15,466 nt of DNA, from NCBI GenBank assembly GCA_004554085.1, contig SFNY01000067.1:1-15466 (forward strand), written 5' to 3'. A program made the translations under genes and the position numbers. This document shows positions 5,905-11,227 of this stretch, piece by piece. Each line of letters opens with the position of its first letter. The stretch's first letter is position 1. The notes beneath the pieces are model-generated. The model ran no database searches. It saw only the letters and a program-made list of their open reading frames with translations, and was not told where the DNA came from. This DNA comes from Clostridiales bacterium. GTDB taxonomy: Bacteria; Bacillota; Clostridia; Christensenellales; Aristaeellaceae.

Positions 5905-7314
5905 ATGGTGCAGCTGAACCGCTCCATGATGGAGCGCTATGAAATTGCCGACCGCCGTCCGCAGACCCTGCGGGCGGTGATCTTCGGCGCGGATCGGCTC
6001 ATGCTGGGCGCGGTGGCGCGCATGCTGGACCGGGCCAACGAAAATGGGGCCGACCTGGGCGCAGCCTGCGTCACGGGCAAAGCCGCGTCCCTCAACGCCC
6101 AGGACGGCATGTTCACCATGCTCATCCGGGGCGAAAGCATGGACGGACAGGCCACCCGGGAGGAGCGCGTGGTGCAGAGCGTGCTGCTGGCGGTGGATCC
6201 CCGTGCGGATGAGAAGAAGTATCTGGCGCTGAGTCTGCTTGCGGAGCTGGAGTTCGTGTTCGTGGATGCGGAAGCGGACGATGCGCGGTCGCTGCTGCTG
6301 GCGCAGCTCTTGTACGCGCGCTTCTGCGGCGGCATGGCCGCGCCGGAGCTTTTTCTGGTTGCCCGGCAGCCCCGACAGCAGACCCCGGAGGAGCAGACCG
6401 ACGCGCTCTGCCGCCTGAGTTCAGCCTGGGACGATGCTTCCGATTTCCACGCCTGGCTGCGGGGCATGGATGCGCGCGCGCTGTTCTGCGACAGCCTCAG
6501 CGGCGAGCTGAATGCAACGGAGGTTGCACAAGCGCAGCATCAGATGAACTACCGGGACGACTTCCTCGCCTGGGGCGAACCGCAGCTTGCGTGCATGCTG
6601 GACGGCGAGGTTCCCGAGCGCCTTCGATCCGTCTGCGAAAGCGGCGACTGCGCGCGGACACTCGACCGCAAGGCCCGCGTGTTCGACGCGGCGGTGTTCC
6701 TCTGCACGGCTGCGGGCTACCTCTGCGGCAAGAGTAGCTTCGCCGAAGTGATGAAGGACGAGGAACTGCGCAGTTGGATCGGCCGCGCCTTCTTCGACGA
6801 GATCCTGCCCAGCCTGCGCGAATCCCGGGAGGAGATCGCCCCGGCGGTGATCTCCGCCTTCGAGCGCCTAGAGAATCCGATGAACGACATGCCGCTGCTG
6901 GACGTGGGCCGCAACTGCATGCTTTATTTCCGGGATTCCATCCTGCCGTCCATGCGTGCCTACGCGGAAGAGAACTTCGAGGCCCCCGGCAAGCTGGCCT
7001 TCGGCCTTGCGGCGGCGATCATGCTCTGCGCGGGCGCGCGGGCGAATGAAGCGGGCGAATACGAGGTGCTGCGTGGCGACGAGCGCGCCGTGCTGCACGA
7101 CGATCCCGAAATCCTCGCGGCCTTCTCCCAGCTGTCCCACGATATGCCCGCCGAGACCCTGGCCTACGCCGCGCTGGCCGACCGGAGCGTCTGGGGCGAC
7201 GATCTGCGCGAGATCGATGGCCTGGAGATGCGCGTGGCCTACGACCTCTCCGCCATCCAGCGCATCGGCTTCCGGGAGAGCCTGAGGTGCAAGCTGAAGG
7301 AGTGGGAGGCCTGA
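5905..7314 (+). CDS. Tagaturonate reductase / mannitol dehydrogenase family protein lacking catalytic residues
   Basis: ATG 5905 is chosen over an in-frame TTG at 5899 because GGAGG (5894-5898) sits 6 bp upstream; the protein has 469 residues, close to UxaB length. Family resemblance is seen in LNAQDGMFTMLIRG near residue 65, the C-terminal helical part AFERLENPMNDMPLLDVGRN and YFRDSILPSMRAYAEEN, and the IDGLEMRVAYDL end. Active UxaB-type enzymes carry FGEGNFLR, NTTEAG and RKVRILNGAHT. Here the aligned stretches read FGADRLMLG, DAEADDARS and RKARVFDAAVF (about residues 255-265). The Lys survives but the Asn and His of the NGAHT motif are gone. It is therefore probably a non-catalytic paralogue. 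It is the last gene of the run, 21 bp after the chagasin-like gene, with hairpins after its stop. Confidence 0.7.
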   Translation: MVQLNRSMMERYEIADRRPQTLRAVIFGADRLMLGAVARMLDRANENGADLGAACVTGKAASLNAQDGMFTMLIRGESMDGQATREERVVQSVLLAVDPRADEKKYLALSLLAELEFVFVDAEADDARSLLLAQLLYARFCGGMAAPELFLVARQPRQQTPEEQTDALCRLSSAWDDASDFHAWLRGMDARALFCDSLSGELNATEVAQAQHQMNYRDDFLAWGEPQLACMLDGEVPERLRSVCESGDCARTLDRKARVFDAAVFLCTAAGYLCGKSSFAEVMKDEELRSWIGRAFFDEILPSLRESREEIAPAVISAFERLENPMNDMPLLDVGRNCMLYFRDSILPSMRAYAEENFEAPGKLAFGLAAAIMLCAGARANEAGEYEVLRGDERAVLHDDPEILAAFSQLSHDMPAETLAYAALADRSVWGDDLREIDGLEMRVAYDLSAIQRIGFRESLRCKLKEWEA

Positions 7315-7322
7315 GCGCAAAC

Positions 7323-7367
7323 AACAATGCCCCGTCTACCGACCGAATCGGTAAGCGGGGCATTGTT
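7323..7367 (+). terminator. Branched hairpin after the UxaB-like gene
   Basis: AACAATGCCCCG (7323-7334) pairs perfectly with CGGGGCATTGTT (7356-7367). Inside it, TACCGA (7337-7342) pairs with TCGGTA (7348-7353). The structure begins 9 bp after the stop codon. The T-run is weak (TTGTTTGC), so it may act as a terminator or as an mRNA 3'-end stabiliser. Confidence 0.6.
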
Positions 7368-7368
7368 T

Positions 7369-7561
7369 GCAATGAAAATCTACGATTTTCATTGCGGAAA
7401 GGGAAGACTGCGAATTGCTGAAAACCGCACGGTTTTCCGGGCGCAATCCTGACTGTAGGTGTTGTTTTTCCTTCGCTTTCGCTTCGCAAAAACCAAATCC
7501 GCCGCACAGGTCGCCGGATTTGATTGAACAGGCTGTTCTGCAATCGGTTTTTCGACAGCCT
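7369..7561. repeat. Cluster of short inverted repeats between convergent genes
   Basis: Four more stem-loops follow in the gap between convergent genes: 7369-7395 (perfect 12-bp stem GCAATGAAAATC, 3-nt loop), 7420-7437 (GAAAACCG/CGGTTTTC, 2-nt loop), 7493-7522 (CAAATCCG/CGGATTTG, with a T-run on the - strand) and 7530-7561 (AGGCTGT/ACAGCCT). No open frame here has a convincing start. One stem is a terminator (listed separately); the others have no assigned role. Confidence 0.6.
7488..7522 (-). terminator. Intrinsic terminator of the secreted zinc-motif gene
   Basis: Read on the - strand, CAAATCCG (7522-7515) pairs with CGGATTTG (7501-7494) and is followed by G and TTTTT (7492-7488). It lies about 60 bp beyond the stop codon of the - strand gene. 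Confidence 0.6.
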
Positions 7562-7583
7562 TAATGCTTCCCTTCAAGGAGAA

Positions 7584-8243
7584 TTACTGCTTTCCGGAAC
7601 CTCTGCACCAGAAGCAGCGGCCCGTGCCGGAGCAATCCCGGCAATTCTGATTCACATACTCGCGCGTGCCGGACAGCCAGTTGTACTCCCGTCCGCTGCC
7701 GCCGCAGTTTCTGCAGTTGCCACTGCCGCCGCACCAGCTGCAATCCTGATCCGAGGAGCTGCCCGACGATCCGGAGCTGCCGCTGTTCTTCGGCGCGACG
7801 GTGTTGTACGCCGCTTCAGGCCGGTCCCCCGTGTCCTCGAGCGCCACGTCCAGGCTCACGTTGATCTGGATCGCCGCGCCATATTCGCTGAAATTATTCA
7901 GCTTGACGACATAGTTGACCTTGCTCTTCAGATCCTCGATCTTCCGGATGTTGTCGTAGCAGTCCAGGAGCAACCGATCCTCGTCATCCGTGATGACGTA
8001 GAACCCGAAGCGGTCCTCCATGAGCAGCTCCGCATACTCCCGGAACGCGCGGTTGCACTCCGCCTCCGTTTCAAACTTGATGGTCATCCACTGCTCGTCG
8101 GTCTTAACGCCGCTCTCATTCGCCTCCACGCCGAAGTAGATGCGCGGGTCGGGAATGCAGTATTCCTGTGCCGCCAGAGCCGTCGCGGCGCACGCGCAGA
8201 GCATCGCCAGCAGCACGCACAGCGCAACAAATTTCTTCATCAT
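7584..8243 (-). CDS. Secreted protein with C-terminal DnaJ-type CxxCxGxG zinc motifs
   Basis: Three ATGs in a row (8246, 8243, 8240) follow AAGGGGG (8257-8251); 8243 gives the best spacing of 7 bp and 8246 is also possible. A TTG at 8273 in the same frame is rejected because it lies upstream of that ribosome binding site. A signal peptide follows (KKFVALCVLLAML, cleavage near ATALA-AQ). The middle (about residues 30-145) is an unrecognised globular domain with a long stretch of charged residues. A GSSGSSGSSS linker leads to four CxxC motifs: CSWCGGSG, CRNCGGSG, CRDCSGTG and CFWCRGSG, the zinc-binding signature of the DnaJ cysteine-rich domain. There is no J domain. DnaJ-type zinc motifs are normally cytoplasmic, so an exported copy is unusual. 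The function is unknown. Promoter and terminator frame it as a single-gene unit. Confidence 0.78.
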   Translation of the reverse strand: MMKKFVALCVLLAMLCACAATALAAQEYCIPDPRIYFGVEANESGVKTDEQWMTIKFETEAECNRAFREYAELLMEDRFGFYVITDDEDRLLLDCYDNIRKIEDLKSKVNYVVKLNNFSEYGAAIQINVSLDVALEDTGDRPEAAYNTVAPKNSGSSGSSGSSSDQDCSWCGGSGNCRNCGGSGREYNWLSGTREYVNQNCRDCSGTGRCFWCRGSGKQ

Positions 8244-8280
8244 CATTTGGCCCCCTTCATTTCTGTTGCTCAATTTTACG

Positions 8281-8310
8281 ATAATAACAGGCGCGCGCCG
8301 ATACTGTCAA
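8281..8310 (-). promoter_or_regulatory. Sigma-A promoter of the secreted zinc-motif gene
   Basis: On the - strand a perfect TTGACA (8310-8305) and TATTAT (8286-8281) are 18 bp apart, about 35-40 bp before the start codon. The promoter is embedded in the inverted repeat GCGCGCGC (8291-8298 and 8311-8318). Confidence 0.78.
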
Positions 8311-8318
8311 GCGCGCGC
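8291..8318 (-). repeat. GCGCGCGC inverted repeat around the -35 box
   Basis: GCGCGCGC at 8311-8318 and again at 8291-8298 can form an 8-bp GC-only stem in transcripts of the upstream regulator gene, whose stop is 13 bp away. It has no proper T-run. It may end or slow that transcript while overlapping the next gene's promoter. Confidence 0.5.
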
Positions 8319-8330
8319 TTCGCGGCGGCT

Positions 8331-8723
8331 TCAGTCCTGCGATCCGCCGCGTTGGTGCATGTACTGCTGATAGTGGGCCTTCATGCACTGGAAGGTCACG
8401 TCGCTGAGGTCGTGCTCCACCTTGCAGGCGTCCTCCCGGGCAATCTCCTCGGGCACGCCCAGCGCCGTGAACACTGCGGTGATAACCTGGTGGCGCTCAT
8501 AGATGGGCTCGGCGATGGCGCGGCCCTCGCCGGTGAGCGTGATGTGGCCGTTTCCGTCAACCTCGATCAGTCCCTGCTGGGCGTACTGCTTCATGTACTG
8601 GCTGATCGTGGGCTTGGAAAAGCCGAAGTAGTGGGCGACGTCCACGGCGCGCACCTCCCCGTTCTGCTGCTGCAGAACCAGTATGGCTTCCATGTAGTTT
8701 TCAGTGGATTCGGTGATGCGCAT
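8331..8723 (-). CDS. DtxR/MntR-family metal-dependent transcriptional regulator
   Basis: The protein has 130 residues; ATG 8723 has GGGAGG about 8 bp upstream. An N-terminal winged helix (residues about 4-65: ENYMEAILVL, VDVAHYFGFSKPTISQYMKQY, IEVDGNGHITLTGEG) is followed by the metal-binding/dimerisation domain. Candidate ligands are Glu12, His78 (IYERH), Cys in DACKVEH, and the Glu-His pair of VEHDLS. The Cys at that place is as in DtxR rather than the Glu of MntR, so iron or manganese specificity cannot be assigned. The C-terminal SH3-like domain of DtxR is absent, giving MntR-like length. Such proteins repress metal uptake or activate efflux when metal-bound. No transporter gene is adjacent, so its targets lie elsewhere. 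Confidence 0.88.
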   Translation of the reverse strand: MRITESTENYMEAILVLQQQNGEVRAVDVAHYFGFSKPTISQYMKQYAQQGLIEVDGNGHITLTGEGRAIAEPIYERHQVITAVFTALGVPEEIAREDACKVEHDLSDVTFQCMKAHYQQYMHQRGGSQD

Positions 8724-8752
8724 GACTGTTCCCTCCCATCGTCTGTCTCCCT

Positions 8753-8781
8753 ATCATATCACAAACCGCCGTTGTTCGCAA
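8753..8781 (-). promoter_or_regulatory. Promoter of the DtxR/MntR-family gene
   Basis: On the - strand TTGCGA (8781-8776) and TATGAT (8758-8753) are 17 bp apart, 29 bp before the start codon. Confidence 0.6.
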
Positions 8782-8796
8782 ATGAAATTGCATTGC

Positions 8797-8870
8797 GGCT
8801 TGGTCGGGGCCGGCTCTGGGGCTCCACAGGACCCTCATTCACCCCCCGGCCCTTCAAATCCCCTATGCTC
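8797..8870 (+). repeat. Direct repeat copy A of the tRNA-proximal unit
   Basis: Runs from GGCTTGGTCGGGGCCGGCTC to CCCTATGCTC and recurs almost unchanged at 8943-9015. Its last 16 bp, on the + strand, resemble the 3' end of the neighbouring tRNA (TTCAAATCCCCTATGCTC against TTCGAATCCCCTATGCTC). Each unit therefore carries a tRNA tail in both orientations. Unit period is about 146 bp. Between the regulator gene (start at 8723) and the recombinase stop (9120) I see no protein gene; the roughly 400 bp hold promoter 8753-8781, these repeats, two terminators and the partial tRNA. Confidence 0.8.
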
Positions 8871-8875
8871 GCATT

Positions 8876-8904
8876 AAAAAACCACTCAGTCTCTGACTGA
8901 GTGG
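8876..8904 (-). terminator. tRNA-type terminator, outer copy
   Basis: On the - strand the perfect 10-bp stem CCACTCAGTC (8904-8895) / GACTGAGTGG (8891-8882) with a 3-nt loop is followed by TTTTTT (8881-8876). It sits just downstream of the 22-nt tRNA tail at 8909-8930, in the same arrangement as the inner terminator beside the tRNA. Confidence 0.8.
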
Positions 8905-8908
8905 AAAC

Positions 8909-8930
8909 TGGTGGAGCATAGGGGATTCGA
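8909..8930 (-). repeat. 22-nt copy of the tRNA-Ala 3' end (old attachment site)
   Basis: Identical over 22 nt to 9047-9068, i.e. the T-loop, T-stem 3' strand, acceptor 3' strand and CCA of the tRNA-Ala. The match stops inside the T-loop. A tRNA 3' end used as a direct repeat is the classical footprint of a tyrosine-integrase element. The placement suggests a remnant of an earlier insertion or excision. Confidence 0.75.
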
Positions 8931-8942
8931 TTCGCGCCTGCG

Positions 8943-9015
8943 GGCTTGGTCGGGGCCGGCTCTGGGGCTCCACAGGAGCCCCATTCACTCCCGGCCCTTC
9001 AAATCCCCTATGCTC
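8943..9015 (+). repeat. Direct repeat copy B of the tRNA-proximal unit
   Basis: Second copy of 8797-8870, with a few substitutions and a 1-bp length difference. It contains a perfect hairpin GGGGCTCC-ACA-GGAGCCCC (8964-8982) that is degenerate in copy A, so copy B is probably closer to the ancestral unit. Confidence 0.8.
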
Positions 9016-9017
9016 AC

Positions 9018-9042
9018 AAAAAATACCACTCTGACGAGTGGT
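9018..9042 (-). terminator. Terminator of the tRNA-Ala gene
   Basis: On the - strand ACCACTC (9042-9036) pairs with GAGTGGT (9031-9025) around a 4-nt loop and is followed by A and TTTTTT (9023-9018). It begins 5 bp after the tRNA CCA. Confidence 0.8.
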
Positions 9043-9046
9043 AAAT

Positions 9047-9103
9047 TGGTGGAGCATAGGGGATTCGAACCCCTGACCTCAACGATGCGAACGTTGCGCG
9101 CTA
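9047..9103 (-). tRNA. tRNA-Ala(CGC), 5'-truncated by an insertion
   Basis: Read from 9103 down, the sequence supplies tRNA positions 20 to 76: TA then GCGC (D-stem 3' strand), G26, anticodon stem CAACG/CGTTG around TTCGCAT (anticodon CGC, 9089-9087), variable AGGTC, T-arm AGGGG-TTCGAAT-CCCCT, acceptor 3' strand ATGCTCC, A73 and an encoded CCA. U70 and A73 fit alanine identity (G3-U70). Upstream of 9103 neither an acceptor 5' strand (GGGGCAT expected) nor a D-stem partner can be found; instead the recombinase 3' flank follows. The gene as seen cannot make a tRNA. The missing first 19 or so bases probably lie at the far end of the inserted element. GCG codons can still be read by tRNA-Ala(UGC). 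Confidence 0.8.
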
Positions 9104-9119
9104 GCGAAGCATCTCTACT

Positions 9120-10724
9120 TTATCCCACATTCTGTAAGGGTTGTCTTTCCTCTATCGTCACTTTTTCAAGGGATGCAAGGCTTTCCTTGAACTGGTCGAG
9201 GGTGATGTAGAAGTAGATGGTGATGTGGTAATCCCTGTCTACTGTGATCTTCTCGATCAATCTTGAGAGGATCATTTTCTTTTCATCCACGCTTGCACCA
9301 TCGAACACCTCCGACCACTCGCTGATGTGCTGATACTGTTCCATCAACTGCTTGAGCCTGCGGTCGGCCTCATCCTTTTCCTGTTCGATGGTCTCCATTT
9401 CCTTCTGAACCCTTGCGATGGCCTGAGCGTTCTCCTCAAACATCTCCTGAATTACACGCTGATCAAACGCCGATTCTCCGGCCATGGATTTCAGGATTTC
9501 CTGCTTGATGCTCTTCTGCTGCTTCTGCAGGTTATCCAGTTTATACTGGGCTTCGGTCATACGTTGGTTCTGGTTCCTGCGCAGCTGCAACCGCACCTGC
9601 TCCTGCCAGACTGCATCCACCGCATCATTAAAGTGTCGGAAGTATTCCTTCACGATGGTCAGTACGGCTTCTTCAATCTTCATCGCAGAATAGGTTCTCT
9701 GTCCACCGCAGTGCTTGGCATGGATGGCCCCATTGTAACAGCGGTAGATGGGGCGGGTGTATTCCTTGCCATTCCGTGTTTTCGTTGCATAGGTGCCAAC
9801 CAGTTTATGATCGCAGTGCCCGCAATACAGAATGCCACTCAGCAGCGCAGCGCCGCATCTGGACGTCTTGGTTGCGCCATCTTCGTCCAGACGATATCGC
9901 TTGTGAATACGATCCTGCAGCACATGCTGTGCAAACTCAAACTGAGCATCGGAGATAATTCTCAGCTCCTCCTGCACCGGCGAAAGCATGTCGTTGAACC
10001 GCATCCTTCCGGTGTAAATCGGGTTCTTCAGGATCGTCCGAATGGTTTGCGGCACCCATGTCTTTTCCGGATCAGGATACAGGCTGTTGAGCAGATTTGC
10101 CAGCCGATGGATTCCCAATCCCTGATTGCAGGCCGCATCAAAAATCTTCCGCACGATTTCCGCCTGTGCAGGATCGATTTCCAGATCATACAGCGGACGG
10201 TTCTTTCTGCCCGTTCGACCCTTATGCACCGTTCTGTAGCCGAAAGGAGCCTTGCCGCCGCGCCACAGGCCGTCCTCGATCATCTGCCTGTGCTTGGTTT
10301 TGATGCGGACGGAGGTCTTTTCACTCTCGCCACTGGCCTGCCAGTAGCGGATGTAGTTCAGCAGCTTATCTACATGGTTTTCAAACTTCTGCTGACCTTC
10401 CTTTGCGCTCCAGACCTGTATGCCATTCTTGACAAACCATTCCACCAGAAAGGGCGTTTCGTCTTCCCTTCTGCCAAGCCGGTCAAACATGAATACCAGC
10501 AGGATATCGAACCGGCCTGCCTCGGCATCGGCGCGGATTTCCTGTATGGCGTCGCGCTTGGATGCAGAGACCTTGAAGCCGGACACGCCTTTCTCGCTGT
10601 ATTCCTTGACAATCGTCCAGCCCTGGCTTTGGGCAAACTGGCGGCATTCCAGCCGCTGCATCGGGATATCATCCTTGTCCATCTGTCCCTTGGTGGATAC
10701 TCTGTACAAACACTCTACGCGCAT
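9120..10724 (-). CDS. Large serine recombinase (site-specific integrase)
   Basis: The protein has 534 residues. ATG 10724 is chosen because AAGGAGT (10737-10731) lies 6 bp upstream and the next residues give the family start MRVECLYRVSTKGQ. Domains: resolvase catalytic domain (1-150) with nucleophile Ser10 in YRVSTKGQ and the DRLGRRED helix; recombinase domain (about 155-280) with GKAPFGYR and the NPIYTGRM end; zinc ribbon (about 295-345) with Cys301, Cys304, Cys329 and Cys339; and a long coiled coil (about 385-470) rich in Gln/Glu/Lys. It cuts and joins attP and attB through a Ser-DNA bond with a 2-bp crossover, and needs a directionality factor for excision. All catalytic landmarks are intact. 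The stop is 16 bp from the tRNA junction, so this gene marks the element's left end. It follows the small TnpW-like gene, which ends 4 bp upstream of the ATG. Confidence 0.93.
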   Translation of the reverse strand: MRVECLYRVSTKGQMDKDDIPMQRLECRQFAQSQGWTIVKEYSEKGVSGFKVSASKRDAIQEIRADAEAGRFDILLVFMFDRLGRREDETPFLVEWFVKNGIQVWSAKEGQQKFENHVDKLLNYIRYWQASGESEKTSVRIKTKHRQMIEDGLWRGGKAPFGYRTVHKGRTGRKNRPLYDLEIDPAQAEIVRKIFDAACNQGLGIHRLANLLNSLYPDPEKTWVPQTIRTILKNPIYTGRMRFNDMLSPVQEELRIISDAQFEFAQHVLQDRIHKRYRLDEDGATKTSRCGAALLSGILYCGHCDHKLVGTYATKTRNGKEYTRPIYRCYNGAIHAKHCGGQRTYSAMKIEEAVLTIVKEYFRHFNDAVDAVWQEQVRLQLRRNQNQRMTEAQYKLDNLQKQQKSIKQEILKSMAGESAFDQRVIQEMFEENAQAIARVQKEMETIEQEKDEADRRLKQLMEQYQHISEWSEVFDGASVDEKKMILSRLIEKITVDRDYHITIYFYITLDQFKESLASLEKVTIEERQPLQNVG

Positions 10725-10728
10725 ATTC

Positions 10729-11013
10729 TTACTCCTTATTGGGTTGGTTTCTGAATATGTCGAGCAGCATGAGGGCAATATCGTGTTCCAGATCGGGAAC
10801 CGCATCGCTTCTGAATCTCATGCTCACCCGGCAACCATTCACAGGTACTTCCGGGCATGTTTGCACAGTCGTTGTAACGTTTTCGTTCGCTATGGGGTTT
10901 TCAAGGTACGCAATCTCACCATCTACAGTATATACGGATTGGGTCTCGGAATCAAGGGAAAGCCCATCGATTCGAGCCATATTTGTTTCTTGAACAGGGA
11001 ATTTTCTCTGCAT
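10729..11013 (-). CDS. Small conserved-looking protein, possibly TnpW-like
   Basis: The protein has 94 residues; ATG 11013 has AAAGG 6 bp upstream. A later in-frame Met (MARIDGLSL, 10980) is an alternative start. The first half reads like a short beta-rich tag (SVYTVDGEIAYLENPIANENVT). The second half has the pattern VNGCRVSMRFRSD followed by a helix DLEHDIALMLLDIF. That strand-then-helix layout resembles the small transposon-encoded TnpW proteins found beside serine recombinases, but the match is by shape and I am not certain. It ends 4 bp before the recombinase start, so the two are co-transcribed. It may be an accessory or directionality factor (inference from position only). Confidence 0.6.
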   Translation of the reverse strand: MQRKFPVQETNMARIDGLSLDSETQSVYTVDGEIAYLENPIANENVTTTVQTCPEVPVNGCRVSMRFRSDAVPDLEHDIALMLLDIFRNQPNKE

Positions 11014-11062
11014 TTATATCCTTTCTGATTGAATCAGTCCATGAGTTCATAAGTATCTGCAT
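10952..11062 (-). CDS. Possible 36-residue leader ORF upstream of the TnpW-like gene
   Basis: ATG 11062 is preceded at 7 bp by AAGGAGG (11076-11070), the strongest ribosome binding site in the element. The peptide begins MQILMNSWTDSIRKDINAE and ends at 10952, overlapping the next gene by 62 bp in another frame. It could be a real small protein or a leader that couples translation to the downstream genes. A GCCCGT/ACGGGC hairpin (11085-11105) lies just before its ribosome binding site. No similarity is recognised. Confidence 0.35.
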   Translation of the reverse strand: MQILMNSWTDSIRKDINAEKIPCSRNKYGSNRWAFP

Positions 11063-11127
11063 GAAAATTCCTCCTTTTGATTGCGCCCGTTCTTCCGTGA
11101 CGGGCAGCACGATAGAATTCCTCTTTC

Positions 11128-11143
11128 TGTCCTGGTCAGGACA
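11128..11143. promoter_or_regulatory. 16-bp palindrome in the divergent spacer
   Basis: TGTCCTG-GT-CAGGACA is a dyad of two 7-bp arms, located between the - strand recombinase operon and the + strand fic gene, 26 bp before the fic -35. Its size and place fit an operator for a dimeric repressor controlling one or both directions. No promoter for the - strand direction was clear. Confidence 0.4.
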
Positions 11144-11168
11144 ATTTGATTCAGTTGAATATTCCCTC

Positions 11169-11197
11169 TTGAAATTGCAGATCATTAGCAGTAAAAT
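11169..11197 (+). promoter_or_regulatory. Promoter of the fic gene
   Basis: TTGAAA (11169-11174) and TAAAAT (11192-11197) are 17 bp apart and end 30 bp before the start codon. AGGAGG (11215-11220) is the ribosome binding site. Confidence 0.65.
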
Positions 11198-11227
11198 AGC
11201 AGTAGATCAGCAATAGGAGGATACGTT

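Noticed and set aside
7524..8900. 458-codon + strand ORF opposite the zinc-motif and regulator genes
   Set aside because: Antisense to two convincing - strand genes and runs through their promoters and a tRNA-type repeat.
9104..9125. Rebuilt 5' half of the tRNA-Ala next to the junction
   Set aside because: No 7-nt strand complementary to ATGCTCC and no D-stem partner for GCGC is present at the required spacing.
8911..9210. Short ORF with EHRGFEPLTSTMRTLRA-like translation
   Set aside because: This is the well-known spurious translation of the complement of a tRNA gene; here it runs into the recombinase 3' end.
9327..10754. 475-codon + strand ORF opposite the serine recombinase
   Set aside because: Antisense shadow of a gene with complete catalytic and zinc motifs.
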